Of a DNA stretch of 64,000 bases, positions 53,165-63,998 are shown one piece after another. Both the position numbers and the translations under genes were made by a program. The notes under the pieces are model-generated. The model was not told the DNA's origin and did not search any database. It was given only the letters and a program-made list of their open reading frames with translations. Source of the DNA: Zygaena filipendulae (Eukaryota; Arthropoda; Insecta; Lepidoptera; Zygaenidae); NCBI GenBank assembly GCA_907165275.2, contig OU015675.1, forward strand, positions 6,899,501-6,963,500. The letters run 5' to 3'. Numbering within the stretch: position 1 is the stretch's first letter; the number at the start of each line of letters is the position of its first letter.

Positions 53165-53220
53165 TATAAGTATACATGTAGGTACAAGTATACATTTGTA
53201 AGTGTAAAACTAAGTATACA

Positions 53221-53440
53221 TGTTTACCGTGATAGCTCAGTGGTTAAATTATCCCTTCTCATTCAAATAGCAGGAGTTCGGTCACAGGTTCGTATTTATG
53301 GCTTTCTTCTGATCTTTGTAAGAATCTAAACGATAATTACAGGTTTTACACCAACAGTGTGAGAAAACATAAGGAAACCTGTATACGTAAGCAATTTTAA
53401 AGCATATATTAAGTCCACTGTAACGAGGCGGCCGAACTTA
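53221..53440 (+). mobile_element. tRNA-derived SINE
   Basis: A box TAGCTCAGTGG (53233-53243) and B box GGTTCGTATTT (53287-53297), 54 bases apart, as in a tRNA gene. Then GTAAGAATCTAAACGATAAT, TTTTACACCAACAGTGTGAG and AGGAAACCTGTATACG, the body of lepidopteran tRNA-related SINEs. There is no cloverleaf, so it is not a functional tRNA. Confidence 0.8.
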
Positions 53441-53544
53441 CATACTTAATACTTTTTATTTTTTAAATCTGTTCTTTTTTATTTCAAAATTTATGTATAA
53501 GTATTTTTGACGGACTCCGATTCTGAATCTCCTAGATAGACATT

Positions 53545-53618
53545 CATCTATCCATCCATCCATCCATCTATTCATACATTCTTACAAACTTTCGCGTTTA
53601 TAATATTAAGTAGGATTG
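53545..53618 (-). mobile_element. Helitron, subfamily E, 5' end with (ATGG)n
   Basis: CATCTATCCATCCATCCATC, then AACTTTCGCGTTTATAATAT and AAGTAGGA|T; 3' half missing. Confidence 0.7.
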
Positions 53619-53985
53619 AGATAGCCGAAGGTCATGCCTAGTGCCTACTTTCAAACCTCATATCACCAATCCACACTGCTCCTCAGCGTTCGGGTTGGCC
53701 AAGGACCAGTAGACGAAATTTGTTTTATAATAGTAAGTTTTATATCAAAGACAAAAATCATTCTATTTTGTAGAGATACCTAGTATTAAAAACAAAGAAA
53801 AAAAATATTTTATACCTGACTATGCACTCTATTACTTGGATCGCAAGGTAATGAAACAGTGATATTGTATTAAAATCAATTAAACTCGCTAAAACAAAAT
53901 ATCGAAAACCCATTATATAGTCTGCTTATAGCGGATATATAAAAGTTATTTAAAAATCAGAAACAAGAAGTGAAATAGTTTATTA

Positions 53986-54145
53986 CCGCCGTACTCACAG
54001 TCGTTTTGATGATTACCTATTTAATTTTAACTTAATTAGTTAAAATGCCAAAAAACATAAATGAACGTCTCTGAGCGCGCCAATTTTGTTTTTAAAATCT
54101 TTACTTAAAATTAAGAAATCATTAAAAGGACTCTGAGCGCGGTCG
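53986..54145. mobile_element. FB7 palindromic element, diverged
   Basis: TTA|CCGCCGTACTCACAGTCG ... GACTCTGAGCGCGGTCG|TTA. The centre is shortened; it belongs with the FB5 subtype (ATCTTTACTTAAAATTAAG). Confidence 0.8.
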
Positions 54146-54499
54146 TTAGTCTTCATTTTGTAAATCATCACTAAATCCTCTCTAATTAAAACAAAGGTCA
54201 AACCCGTCACTTGTTTTGGAATATTACCATCGGACGGGTTTCCGTAGGACCCTTCCGTATTTCACCTTCACAAGAATTTAACCTTAAATTAGGTGATGTT
54301 TTAACTTAATTAGGTTAGGAAGCTTAATTATTTTACGATGCATGCAATTTGGGGGTTTCCCGAGTACTTTAAGGGTTTAATTAAACTATATTCAGGCGGC
54401 GTACACTGCAAAAACAGGGTAAAGGAGTGAAATTGATTCAAATTTCGGGACTGCCTCGAGATCTGTTGGTTGGCAATCCTTACTAATATCATAAATACG

Positions 54500-54740
54500 A
54501 GAGAGCAGTCCAGCGCGGTTCCACCCGTGATAAATTCGGAGTTCCCACGTAATTGTTCCATACAAACTTTGCAACCCTTTTTGACCCCAGCTAGGGGTAA
54601 AATTTCGGAAAATCCTTTCTTATCGGATGCCTACGTCGTACAAAGAACACACTCTAAGTTTGAGGTCTCTACGATCAGCGGTTTAGGCTGCGCGTTGATC
54701 CATCAGTCATTCAGAACAAAGCATTTTATATGTATAGATA
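54500..54740 (-). mobile_element. Helitron, subfamily with TCTATACATATAAAATGC start
   Basis: CAGCGCGGTTCCACCCGTG, AATTGTTCCATACAAACTTT, CTTTCTTATCGGATGCCTAC, GCGTTGATCCATCAGTC, GCATTTTATATGTATAGA|T. Matches 61046-61267. Confidence 0.8.
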
Positions 54741-54769
54741 TTCAGTGTGTTTTTGTATATGTTTAGACT

Positions 54770-55380
54770 GGCACTCTGCGGCGGTTTCACATACGTGGAA
54801 TTCGGAAGTTCGGTTACAAGGTTTAACCCTGTGCGGTTTTGTTCCCGGTGAAATTTTTTATGCGCTACAAAAAGTTATAATTTTTTCATACCACCTGCTC
54901 GACAATGTCGAATCACATATCACGCAATCTCAACGTAAAGCAAGGCATTACATCCCAGTCTAAGAGAGGGAGGTAATGTTGATGAAACGCCCAAGGGAGT
55001 AAAGAGATTTGAGTTTGGAACGTTATTTGTAGGAAAAATTTTGCTTTTTTTTATTTGATCTGCCTGTGGTGGCCAGTTCTATTTTCGAATAAACCGTCTG
55101 CCCGTGTAAAGAGGGTTTATGTCTTGCAGTAGGTATGAAAAGTAGAGTATTCACCTCGAGTATTCAGCCTGTCTTCGTCAAGGGCGGTTTTTAAACCTCT
55201 CGCTTCACTCAGGACTCTACATCGCATCGCCAGTGTTCCTCACCGGACAAAACTTGCTGAAAAAAACCCGCGTGTGATTGCGACGAAACGTTTTATCGCC
55301 GATTAAAGAATCTTTTGTTGGAAAATGAATTTTATTCGGTAAACGAATTTATTAATTTTCTGACATTGTGAGTCCTACAT
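54770..55380. other. No gene seen
   Basis: 54780-54960 is a decayed Helitron-like stretch (GGCGGTTTCACATACGTGG). 55150-55220 carries the CTCGCTTCACTCAGG motif common in lepidopteran repeats. Confidence 0.3.
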
Positions 55381-55384
55381 TATG

Positions 55385-55618
55385 TAGCTTTATTTCTTTT
55401 CTTTTTTTATATTTATATATTTTATTTTATTTTTTGTTTTAATTGACATTGTTTGATATTTATAACATTATATTGTACCTATACCTAATTGTGTAATTCT
55501 TTTGTATTGTGTCATTTACCTATACCTATTGGAATTTAAATTTTATCCTTTGACATATTATAATTTAATGTAATTATGAATTTGATAATGTGAAATAAAT
55601 GAATCTAATCTAATCTTC
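55385..55618 (+). mobile_element. LINE 3' end with (TCTAA)n
   Basis: T-rich 3' UTR, TGTAATTATGAATTTGATAA, GTGAAATAAATGAA and TCTAATCTAATC. Confidence 0.55.
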
Positions 55619-56069
55619 GCTCGAGAGTTAAATTTTGAATACCCTCTCTACGCTCGGGGATTAACTCTAGAGTCCATCGTTACGCTCAGGGTTCAATATG
55701 CCGCCGGTGACGGAAGACAGCGCTTTACTCCCTCGGTGCATAATCTACTATTATTCCTGATCCAAAGTTGAACCATTGTTATACAAAGAAGCATAAAACA
55801 GCGCTCAAACGCAGTGTTTGCAACAAACTCGTAACTATAACTCGGACTTAAGTCGTAACGGCGACGCAATTACAATTCCGTAACAAACCATAAATTGAGT
55901 TTAAGATAAAGCAACCGTCACGAAATGGCGCTATTTGATCGCGCTGAGTACTAAAAAGACTCAAGCTCTCAGTGTTTAATGAGTTCACCATGGACGGCGT
56001 CACCACGCTTTTAGACCGCAAATAATTTCGAAACGAATCCACCAAAACAAAACCACAGCCATAGGTACC

Positions 56070-56505
56070 AGTACACACATCAAAAGTGTCTAGGGATCAA
56101 GTACATTTTAGAGAATTGCCGCAAATCGGTATTATTATTGCAACTTTTTCTTTTCCTCATTGAAACTTTTTATTGAATTTCACCATTTGAATAAAGGATT
56201 TTATTCAAATTTTGTTTAAACTTTTAGAAATACCTGTCATTAAAAATCATTACATTACATCATTACGTTGCATTTTTACAAAAAAACATTAGGTACGATT
56301 TCTGCATCAGAACTGAAAAAAATTGCATCGGTATGGAGCGACGACATCATTCAGATATGGGAAATAAGGCAGGCGGCCAGTCCAAACATTAGATAAGATT
56401 GAATTAAATTTTTCTTGTTATAGCAAAAAATGTACTTGATCCTTAGATCACAGCAAGTGATCTGAAACTTGATCCCTAGAGACTTTTGATGCGTGTAGAT
56501 TCCTA
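56070..56505. mobile_element. MITE with CATCAAAAGT..TCTAGGGATCAAGT ends
   Basis: ACACATCAAAAGTGTCTAGG, GATCAAGTAC at the left; CTTGATCCCTAGAGACTTTT, GATGCGTGTAG at the right; a second inner copy of GTACTTGATCCTTAG near 56430. Inside, TTTGAATAAAGGATTTTATTC forms its own small inverted pair. Confidence 0.7.
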
Positions 56506-56627
56506 CTGTACTATATAAGAGTCAAAAATGACTGAAACCACGAGAAACGGCGTGTATTGCATCTTGCATTATATCTTGAAGTTTAAATAATATTAATATC
56601 TGAACATTCATAAAAATGTGATACCAG

Positions 56628-56870
56628 CCAATCGCCCTGGTTTCACCTGCTTCACATCCTGCGGGCATTCCAGGATTAAAAGTACCTACCCTTCGCACTT
56701 TTCTGTACTTGTGTTTCCTTAACAAACAAACAAACAAAATTTTATGCGGATTCACCTTCGTTAATGTCGAAGTTCTTGAAGAATTCCGAAATAAAAAGTA
56801 CATCCTTTTGTACCCCTCGGTTGAGTAGTTAAAACTTGATAAAAAAACAGACAGAGTTACTTTTGCGTTT
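56628..56870 (-). mobile_element. Helitron, subfamily G, decayed and doubled
   Basis: TGGTTTCACCTGC, GCGGGCATTCCAGG, AACAAACAAACAAACAAAAT, then a second block CCTTCGTTAATGTCGAAGTT and TGTACCCCTCGGTTGAG. Confidence 0.6.
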
Positions 56871-57099
56871 GGAAATATTAAGCTTGAATAACTTTTAACT
56901 TAAGGTGCGGGTGTTAGGGCTAGTTTTCATACAAATTGCCTACCGAGTTTTCTTGCACTACGGCTATTTTTATTTATTAGACTTTATTTAATAAAATACT
57001 TCTACTTGTTTCGATGTCGCATAAGTCTCAAATCTTTGCAGATAGTGAACAAATAACATAATTATAAGCATTTCAAAAATATTAAATTTTGGTCGAATC

Positions 57100-57310
57100 T
57101 CTTACTTGTGTGAGAGCGTATACAGTATATGTGTACGAAAATGGCGGCCCGGTCTATAAACAGCTGTGGTTTGGCTGTAGACTGACAAGTCCCCCGAATG
57201 CAGTAGTTTGTAGTGAGTTCCAAAAGGATCGAAAGGTGTCGCGGCGTTGAGCCGTGAGTTTTGACAATTTTACCTACCAGGATAATTTAGAATTGAATTT
57301 GGAATATACA
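57100..57310 (+). promoter_or_regulatory. Possible 5' exon or promoter segment, weak
   Basis: A GC-balanced stretch with GAAAATGGCGGCCCGG (15-codon frame MAARSINSCGLAVD) and, downstream, GAGCC|GTGAGT, which could be a donor. No coding continuation found. Confidence 0.15.
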
Positions 57311-57540
57311 TATTACTGATATAGTTGGTAGGTATTTAGTAGCCGAAGCGAAGGCATAACTACATTTTGTTTTGAGTCCTGTACAAGTAGGTATACCTTA
57401 TAAGATACAGGTAGCCCGTACAAGTATTTTATATTTTTGTGTTGCATAAATTCTTGCTATCTCTTTCTTGTTTTCTCGATGCGTAAAAGAGAGAGACCAT
57501 ATTTTCGAATGGTTGTATCTCACCACGGCCCAGGGTAATT

Positions 57541-57990
57541 TAACTTTTATCTTCGATGCAATCAGCAATGACACGCAGCCATATAATGTTGGTACAACTT
57601 CATATTTTTATTGTGTCTATGTGACCACGTGATCAAATTTTTAATATCTTCAAAAAAAATTTTTTTTTTGTAAAGCTCATACCACATACCCTCGAAACTA
57701 GTATGAGACAACCCCATCATGTTGCTGTACTTCATGTTTTCGTGGTATCTATGTGTTCACGTGACAAAATTTTTGAACACTTATAACTCCGAAACTATAG
57801 GACGCAGTCATATCTCGTTGGTACTCAAACTTCATGTTTTGTGATATCTATGTGATCACATGGTCAAATTTTCGACAGCTCATATCTCCGAAACTGCAAG
57901 TTACAGACTCATCGTGTTGGTAGGTCAAACTTCATCTTTTCGTGATATCTATGTGATCACGTGAAGTAATTTTCAAAAGCTTATAATATT
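57541..57990. repeat. ~100-bp tandem repeat with CACGTG motifs
   Basis: Units anchored by ACTTCAT at about 57597, 57729, 57828 and 57928. Each has TCTATGTG.TCACGTG, then AAATTTT, then CTCATATCTCCGAAACT. CACGTG or a one-base variant occurs in every unit. Confidence 0.8.
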
Positions 57991-58034
57991 TTTTACTATT
58001 ACCTATGAATATACCTACTTTATATTTGTTAATT

Positions 58035-58467
58035 TATAGGTACTAATGATAAAGCTGAAGAGTTTGTTTGCTTGTTTGGTTGAACGTACTAATCTCAGGA
58101 ACTACTAGATCGAATTGAAAAATTATTTCCGTGTTAGATAGTCATTTATTGAGGACGGCTATAGGCTATAACATCACGCTATGACCAATACGAGCGGAGC
58201 ACGACACGACACTCACGTGGTTTTTTCAGTAAGTTTTTTCTCCAAATTTTTTTTTAGTCAACTATTAGAGACGAGAATCGACTATTGAATGCCTTTTTAC
58301 CAAAAAAATACCCTCGTAACGTTACACCCTGTATAATAAAGACTTTACTTTTGTAAATTTTTCCAAATGATGTAACTGTTCACTCATTATTATTTATTAT
58401 TTCCTTGATTTTGTAATTAAAAAAAAAAAACTGATGCGAGCAAAACCGCGGCAGGATCAACTGCCAG
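58035..58467 (+). mobile_element. Helitron of another subfamily, decayed
   Basis: AAAGCTGAAGAGTTTGTTTG, AACTACTAGATCGAATTGAA, GGCTATAGGCTATAACATCA, and an end with GCGAGCAAAACCGCGGCAGG, ACTGCCAG. Confidence 0.55.
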
Positions 58468-58673
58468 TAAAATATTTATATTTTACAAATAATACAATAT
58501 TATAATAAATCTATCTTCCCAACGCACTGCTTTGACGAAACTAAATAAAAGAAGATCAATATATTCAAATGACGCGCGACGGCTGAATGCATACAATTTT
58601 TTCGGCAGGAGGAACTATACGATAATGGTCCAGTGGTTAGAACAACTTCCGAAGAAGTCTCAATACTATATGA

Positions 58674-58885
58674 CTAACTGTGCCCTGCGGTTTCACCCGC
58701 GTGAAAAGTTTTTGTGTAACAACTTTTTTTCCCGATATCCGATTTGAATGAAACAAAGCCTATATTATGTAGCTACAGGCTAAGCTTAATCTACCTGTGA
58801 AAACCGCAAGACAATCTGTTCAGTTGATTTGGAGATTATGGCGAACAAACAGACAGACAAAAAAGAATTTCAAAAACTTTTTTGT
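58674..58885 (-). mobile_element. Helitron
   Basis: CTAACTGTGCCCTGCGG, stem GCGG..CCGCG, CAATCTGTTCAGTTGATTTG, AACAAACAGACAGACAAAAA. Confidence 0.75.
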
Positions 58886-59554
58886 GCTTGGTTACTCTTC
58901 TTTTATCACCCCTCTCCATTTTAGGTAAAAATATTCAATGTAAAGTAAAGATTTTCAAATAAACCAATGAATTACCTATAATTCTTTGTTATAATTATTA
59001 GATACCCTAAGATCTCTATCAAACCAAAAAAAAAACCATTTATACATATGACCTACCATGTAAGTAGCGGTGACTGACTACACGCGAGTAAGGAGCCGCC
59101 GCCGCCTCCTTTCGGTTTTAAACACAAATAGCTCCTAAACGACTGCACGGCCCATTATGAAACTTGGCATGGATTATGAATATGATATAAGCTTTATTTC
59201 TGATATACTAAAAAAAATATAAAAAAATGCCGAGATTGTAAAAAATAAAAAATAAAAATTATTTTCTTTTTTTTTCAGCTATTTAATAAAAATATTGTAA
59301 ATTCAATTATAAGGTTTAAAAAGTCATATAACAAAGTATGGAATCCAGTGGCAAAAATATTTTTCTGCATCTTTTTTAAGCCGCATAATGGCATTTGAAG
59401 TAGTCCATAACTCACCGTAACTGAAATCTTCAAAGACCGATATCTCGTAAACTAGGTTCGCCACTTTAAAAATATTTTGTATCTGTGTTGAGAACATGTA
59501 CAGGTATAACATTCTCAAATATAACTGAAATCGGAAGTGTGAACCTGTTTTGGC

Positions 59555-59762
59555 CTGCCCGCTTCACGTGAAATGCCCCCGGTGTTAATTTTGGAGTTCC
59601 CGTGGGAATTCCAGCATATAAAGTACCCTATGTCCTTTTCTGTACCCCTGACAACGTGTACGCAAAATTTCGTGATGATCCGTTGAGCCATTGACGTAAC
59701 AGACAGACAGATAGACAGTGTTACTTTCGCATTTATAATATTATCAGTATTTAGTAGGGATT
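59555..59762 (-). mobile_element. Helitron, subfamily G
   Basis: GGAGTTCCCGTGGGAATTCC, CCCTGACAACGTGTACGC, TAACAGACAGACAGATAG, TTTATAATATTATCAGTA; the hairpin has decayed. Confidence 0.75.
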
Positions 59763-59769
59763 GTAATGT

Positions 59770-60720
59770 CAGTGTCTTTGTGGAATTATGTACTTTTTTT
59801 GTAAAGTTATCACGAATCATTCAGGTTTTGAGTTGAACTGCGATTCTATTTAGTTTTGGATTTTCTATGATTGATTTTTTCTAAAATTAAAAACATCCTA
59901 GTTGATGACGTAAATCACATAGATTGCTGAAATATAAAGATGATGGTATTGTGGTCATAGTGTCGGAGATATTATAAGATTTCAATTTTTTTATCACCAA
60001 GTAAATCCCGAAATCTTGAAATTTAGATTAGGACCTAGAGTTCTTTTTATACCCAAAATTATTTTCAGTCCCAATATTTACGCAAATAGGTACGTGTGTA
60101 ACCTGCAGGGAAAGGTTGTATTGAAAATAAGTCCAATATTTTTATTTAGCTTTATCCATCTTTACATTTTCTTAGATTCTAGTTCTATATCCTTTAAATT
60201 TTCTTTTTTGGAATTAAAATAAAATTCCAAAAAAGAACGAAAAATAAATCGTTTGTAGATCTATAAATAAGTATATATAAACAAATTTGAGAAAATTAGT
60301 TACAAAAAGTGGAATCGCAATCTTAGATTTGAACACGAGATTTTCACGATTCATTATTTACAAAAAGAGACGTATTACACCACAGCGCCAACGAGACTCA
60401 AACACAATAAGTCAAATTCAGAATCAGATTCGGCTAATACTAATCGATTTGCATGTGTGTGTGACTACGTTTCGGGCGGTTATTCCTAATTTTCTTGTAG
60501 TTAAAGGATAATAATGCGCGTAAGACCATATAAAAATTTTAAATGAAAGATGTATTAAACACTCATCCTGTCGCATTTATCATCAAAATCTATCTTTTAG
60601 CTTGCGATTCTCTGTAAATTGAGAAAACACTTTTATGGCGCCGCCCGCGGCCTCTATCGGCTGAGAGGCTGCATAATATGGTGGCGCGCCACCTTAATGA
60701 CTTGGAAACATTAAAATTAT
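59770..60720. other. Mostly unique, no gene supported
   Basis: A 20-bp inverted pair TCTTTTTTGGAATTAAAATA...TTCCAAAAAAGA at 60200-60235 and GGTGGCGCGCCACC at 60679 are the only structures seen. Frames at 60016 and 60287 are AT-driven. Confidence 0.3.
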
Positions 60721-60727
60721 TGAATTA

Positions 60728-61012
60728 CTAGCTGTGCCCCGTGGTTTCACCCGCGTGAGTTTCGAAGTTCCCGCAGGAACAAATTTTTTTTAGTAAAAAA
60801 AGTAGCCTAAGTTGAGTAACTTACAACATCAGCTATCTACAAGTATAAGTCCCGTAAAAATCGGTCCAGCCGTTTCAGAGATAAGCCGGAACAAATAGAC
60901 ATAGAAAAATTTCAATTTTTTTTTTATGTGTAGTTACTTACATAATTTCATATGCATTAAGTGAAAAGCTTACTTGGAATTACAAACAGACACATCAATT
61001 TTATTTATATAT
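60728..61012 (-). mobile_element. Helitron, subfamily C
   Basis: CTAGCTGTGCCCCGTGG, GGTCCAGCCGTTTCAGAG, TTACAAACAGACACATCAAT, TTATTTATATATGTATAAAT. Confidence 0.87.
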
Positions 61013-61045
61013 GTATAAATATAGATGTATAGATTTGTAGATAGA

Positions 61046-61267
61046 CTAGATGTCCCGCGCGGTTTCACCCGCGATAATTTCGTTCCCGCGGAATTGTTCC
61101 ATACAAACTTCGCAACCCTGTTTTATTTGAATTTTCAAAAATCCTTTCTTATCGGATGCCTACGTCATACAAAGAACACACCCTCCAAGTTTACAGTCTC
61201 CTACGATCAGCGGTAGCTGTGCGTTGATCCATCAGACATTCAGGACAAGGCATTTTATATGTATAGA
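61046..61267 (-). mobile_element. Helitron, same subfamily as 54500-54740
   Basis: CTAGATGTCCCGCGCGG, stem GCGCGG..CCGCG, TTATCGGATGCCTACGTC, TGCGTTGATCCATCAGAC, TTTTATATGTATAGA|T. Confidence 0.87.
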
Positions 61268-61737
61268 TAGATGTATAAATTTCAATCCTAAAACAAACCG
61301 ACTCGCCTTTATTTCGCGGCAGGTAAACAAAGAGTCGCTCGGGTTTTTAGTAGAAGATATAACCGAGGGCCTTAAACGGAGAATATATGTTTATACTATT
61401 GACCTAATAAATAAGGGTAGGATTAGAGGGGAAAGCCCATTCCTTAACCGTGAGCTATGTAACAGGGCGGCGTGTGCGCGCCTTTATTACGTTTTCACCT
61501 CATTTTATTGTGACAACTATCTATTTATCATGATTTTCATTCATTCTGTAACTTCATCCTGTTGTCCGCCAGTGATTTTCGGATTGTATCTCGTTGAATC
61601 GCCAAAAAAGTTAAGTAATGACCAGTTATAGGTACTTTTACGATTTGTGTAACTGTATTTCGCAGTTGGATTGTATAATCAGCTGTATTACAAAAACATT
61701 GGTTTTGTCACAGATAATATAATACTTGTATCTATAA

Positions 61738-61925
61738 TCTTAATATATATAAATCACGTGTCACGTTGTTTGTCCGCGATGGACTACGAAACTACTGAAT
61801 CGATTGTGATAAAATTTCGTCACTATGTTGTATTTGGCCCAACTTAAAAGATAGGATAATTTTTATCCCGGAATTCCCGCGGGAACTCCGAAGTCACCGC
61901 GGATGAAATCACGGGGGACAGCTAG
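61738..61925 (+). mobile_element. Helitron, subfamily D, first of three head to tail
   Basis: A|TCTTAATATATATAAATCAC, TGTCCGCGATGGACTACG, CCGCGGATGAAATCACGG, CAGCTAG. The next element starts at the following base. Confidence 0.9.
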
Positions 61926-62155
61926 TCTAATATATATAAATCACGTGTCACGTTGTTTGTCCGCGAGGGACTCCGAAACTACTGAACGGATTTTGATAAA
62001 ATTTTGCAACCATTTATAATATGGTCCAACTTACAAGATAGGATAGTTTTTATTCCGGAATTCCCTCGGGAACTGAAGGACATAGTGTACTTTTTTCCCG
62101 CAACCTCCGCGAGAACTCCGAAATTACCGCGGATGAAATCACGGGGGACAGCTAG
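61926..62155 (+). mobile_element. Helitron, subfamily D, chimeric type, second of three
   Basis: TCTAATATATATAAATCACG, D core, GGGAACTGAAGGACATAGTG, then a second subterminal block and CAGCTAG. Same chimera as 12533-12764. Confidence 0.9.
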
Positions 62156-62304
62156 TAATATTATAAAGAGCAAAAGTTTGTGTGTTTGTGATGTTGTAGA
62201 GGGTAATCTCTGGATCTACTGAACCGAATTTGAAAATTTTTATTCCGGAATTCCCGCGCGGGATCTCTGAAATTACTGCGGGTGAAACCGCGGGGGTCAG
62301 CTAG
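62156..62304 (+). mobile_element. Helitron, subfamily F, third of three
   Basis: TAATATTATAAAGAGCAAAAG, GGTAATCTCTGGATCTACTG, an internal deletion, then TGCGGGTGAAACCGCGG and CAGCTAG|T. Confidence 0.87.
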
Positions 62305-62398
62305 TAACAGATAAAGTTTATAGACGTGTTTACTTTAGGATTACATAAACCACTAGGAGCTTTGTAAAACAGCTAAATTATACAATCTAAATACATCC

Positions 62399-62594
62399 TC
62401 ATATATTGTAACACAAAGTCCTCCGCCGCAACTGTCTGTCTGTTCGCGATAAAATCAAAAACTACTGAACAGATTATCATGCGGTTTTTACCAATGGATA
62501 GAGTGATTCATGAGGAAGTCTAATATGTATAGTTTGTCCTGAAATTCCCGCGAGAACTTTGAAATAATCGCAGGTGAAAATGGGGGAAAGCTAG
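62399..62594 (+). mobile_element. Helitron, CACAAAGTCCTCCGC type
   Basis: AACACAAAGTCCTCCGCCGC, CAGATTATCATGCGG, GAGTGATTCATGAGGAAG, ATCGCAGGTGAAAATGG, AGCTAG|T. Confidence 0.83.
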
Positions 62595-62599
62595 TAATA

Positions 62600-63065
62600 A
62601 AATAATACATTACTAACCACGCATTTTCACTAAACATCAAGTAATATTAATTAACAAAGCTTAATTATTTACAGCAAAGTGGTGGAACAAATGCACGGAG
62701 ACTCGGGTTCAAACCGCAACAATAATGAATATTACAAAATTAAAAATACAAGTTTCATCTCTGAGTTTGCAATCCTTAATTATTTATCTGTCGTCACCTA
62801 TGTAGGTATAATGTTTGCTTTGTTATTTTCTGCGACAAAACTTCGAGTATTATAGTAATTTGTTAGGTTTTCTGTTATTAACATATCTCTGCACCCCAAC
62901 GGTGATAAATTGCATTCAATGATCTTAAACCCGCCACGTGTGACCAGTTCATGACCTACCCAGTACCCAGTGATGTGACATGTTTATTTTGTTGTAATAT
63001 TCTTTATTTTGGTTATGAAATTTTGAAGTAAGGTTTTGAGCTAAATGCCATGGTCAAATTATTGT
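62600..63065. other. Unique; weak tRNA-like B box
   Basis: GCAAAGTGGTGGAAC and GGGTTCAAACCG at 62674-62719 resemble Pol III boxes. No cloverleaf or SINE body follows. Confidence 0.25.
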
Positions 63066-63068
63066 ATA

Positions 63069-63273
63069 CTAGCTGACCCGCGCGGTTTCATCCGCGTTAA
63101 TTTCAGAGTTCCCGCAAGAATTCTAAGATAAAATATAGTTATAAACGTTCGTCATGAATCACTCTATCTATTGGTGAAAACCGCATCAAAATCCGTTGCG
63201 TAGGTTTAAAGATTTAAGCATACATAGGGATATTTGGGGCAGAGAAAGCGACTTTATTTTATACTATGCAGTG
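63069..63273 (-). mobile_element. Helitron, subfamily I
   Basis: CTAGCTGACCCGCGCGG, GAAAACCGCATCAAAATCCG, AAAGCGACTTTATTTTATAC. Confidence 0.87.
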
Positions 63274-63557
63274 ATAGTGAAGATTTTCAGATCAAAATCT
63301 TCAAATATGACTACACCTTTCCGTAACATTTTGTATATACAAAAATAAATACCGTATCGTTTCGGAGTTAAAATTACTCTGTTTATTAACATCGTTTAGT
63401 TAAAACGCACCTCGGGTGTCATGATAGGAGCCTTCCCACGTTTACGAGAGTGGAAATGGCTTGATTCGACCCTAGTGCGTCGGTGTATACATTTTGTTTT
63501 ATGACAATAACGACATTGCTTGTCCTTGGTAATAGATACAAGCTGTTGCCTGCGGTT

Positions 63558-63645
63558 TTTGCTCGTGTAGAGTTTAGATTTCTCCTTTTTAGCTGGCTTC
63601 GGTATAAATTTGAACCTTTTTTATCCATATACTTATTACTAATTT
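63558..63645 (-). mobile_element. Helitron 3' fragment
   Basis: AAGCTGTTGCCTGCGGTTTT, TGCTCGTGTAGAGTTTAG. Confidence 0.45.
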
Positions 63646-63652
63646 ACTCATC

Positions 63653-63788
63653 CTTAGTATTGTGAGTTAAATGCTAATTGTGAGTTAGTTTGTTTGTTTG
63701 TTACGCTTTCACGCCTTAACATCTCAAACGATCGTCATGAAATTTTGCACACACGTTACTAGGAGTACAAACTGCGGGAATCAACTAG
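63653..63788 (+). mobile_element. Helitron, subfamily G, internally deleted
   Basis: GTTACGCTTTCACGCCTTAA, TCATGAAATTTTGCACAC, a jump to CTGCGGGAATCAACTAG|T. Confidence 0.75.
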
Positions 63789-63792
63789 TTTA

Positions 63793-63998
63793 TCTATACT
63801 GATATTATAAAGAGGTGAAGTTTGTGAGTTGGTGACGTTGTAGGGGGTAATCTCTAGATCTACTGAACCGATTTTGAAAATTCTTTTACCAGTAGGAAGC
63901 TACTGTAATCTTGAGTGACATATGGTACCTACTTTTTATCCCGACATTCCCAAAAGAACTCCGAAATTATCGCCGGTGAAACCGCGAGAACGAGCTGG
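63793..63998 (+). mobile_element. Helitron, subfamily F
   Basis: A|TCTATACTGATATTATAAAG, GTAGGGGGTAATCTCTAG, ATCGCCGGTGAAACCGCG, GAGCTGG. Confidence 0.87.

Noticed and set aside
53226..53300. A functional tRNA gene
   Set aside because: The boxes belong to a SINE: the arms do not pair and a SINE body follows.
57541..57990. Satellite or telomeric array
   Set aside because: Only four diverged units and no TTAGG repeats anywhere in the window.
61224..61631. 135-codon open frame
   Set aside because: The start lies in a Helitron and the rest has no motif or splice support.
62674..62719. tRNA-like A and B boxes
   Set aside because: No cloverleaf, poor A box and no SINE body; left only as a note.
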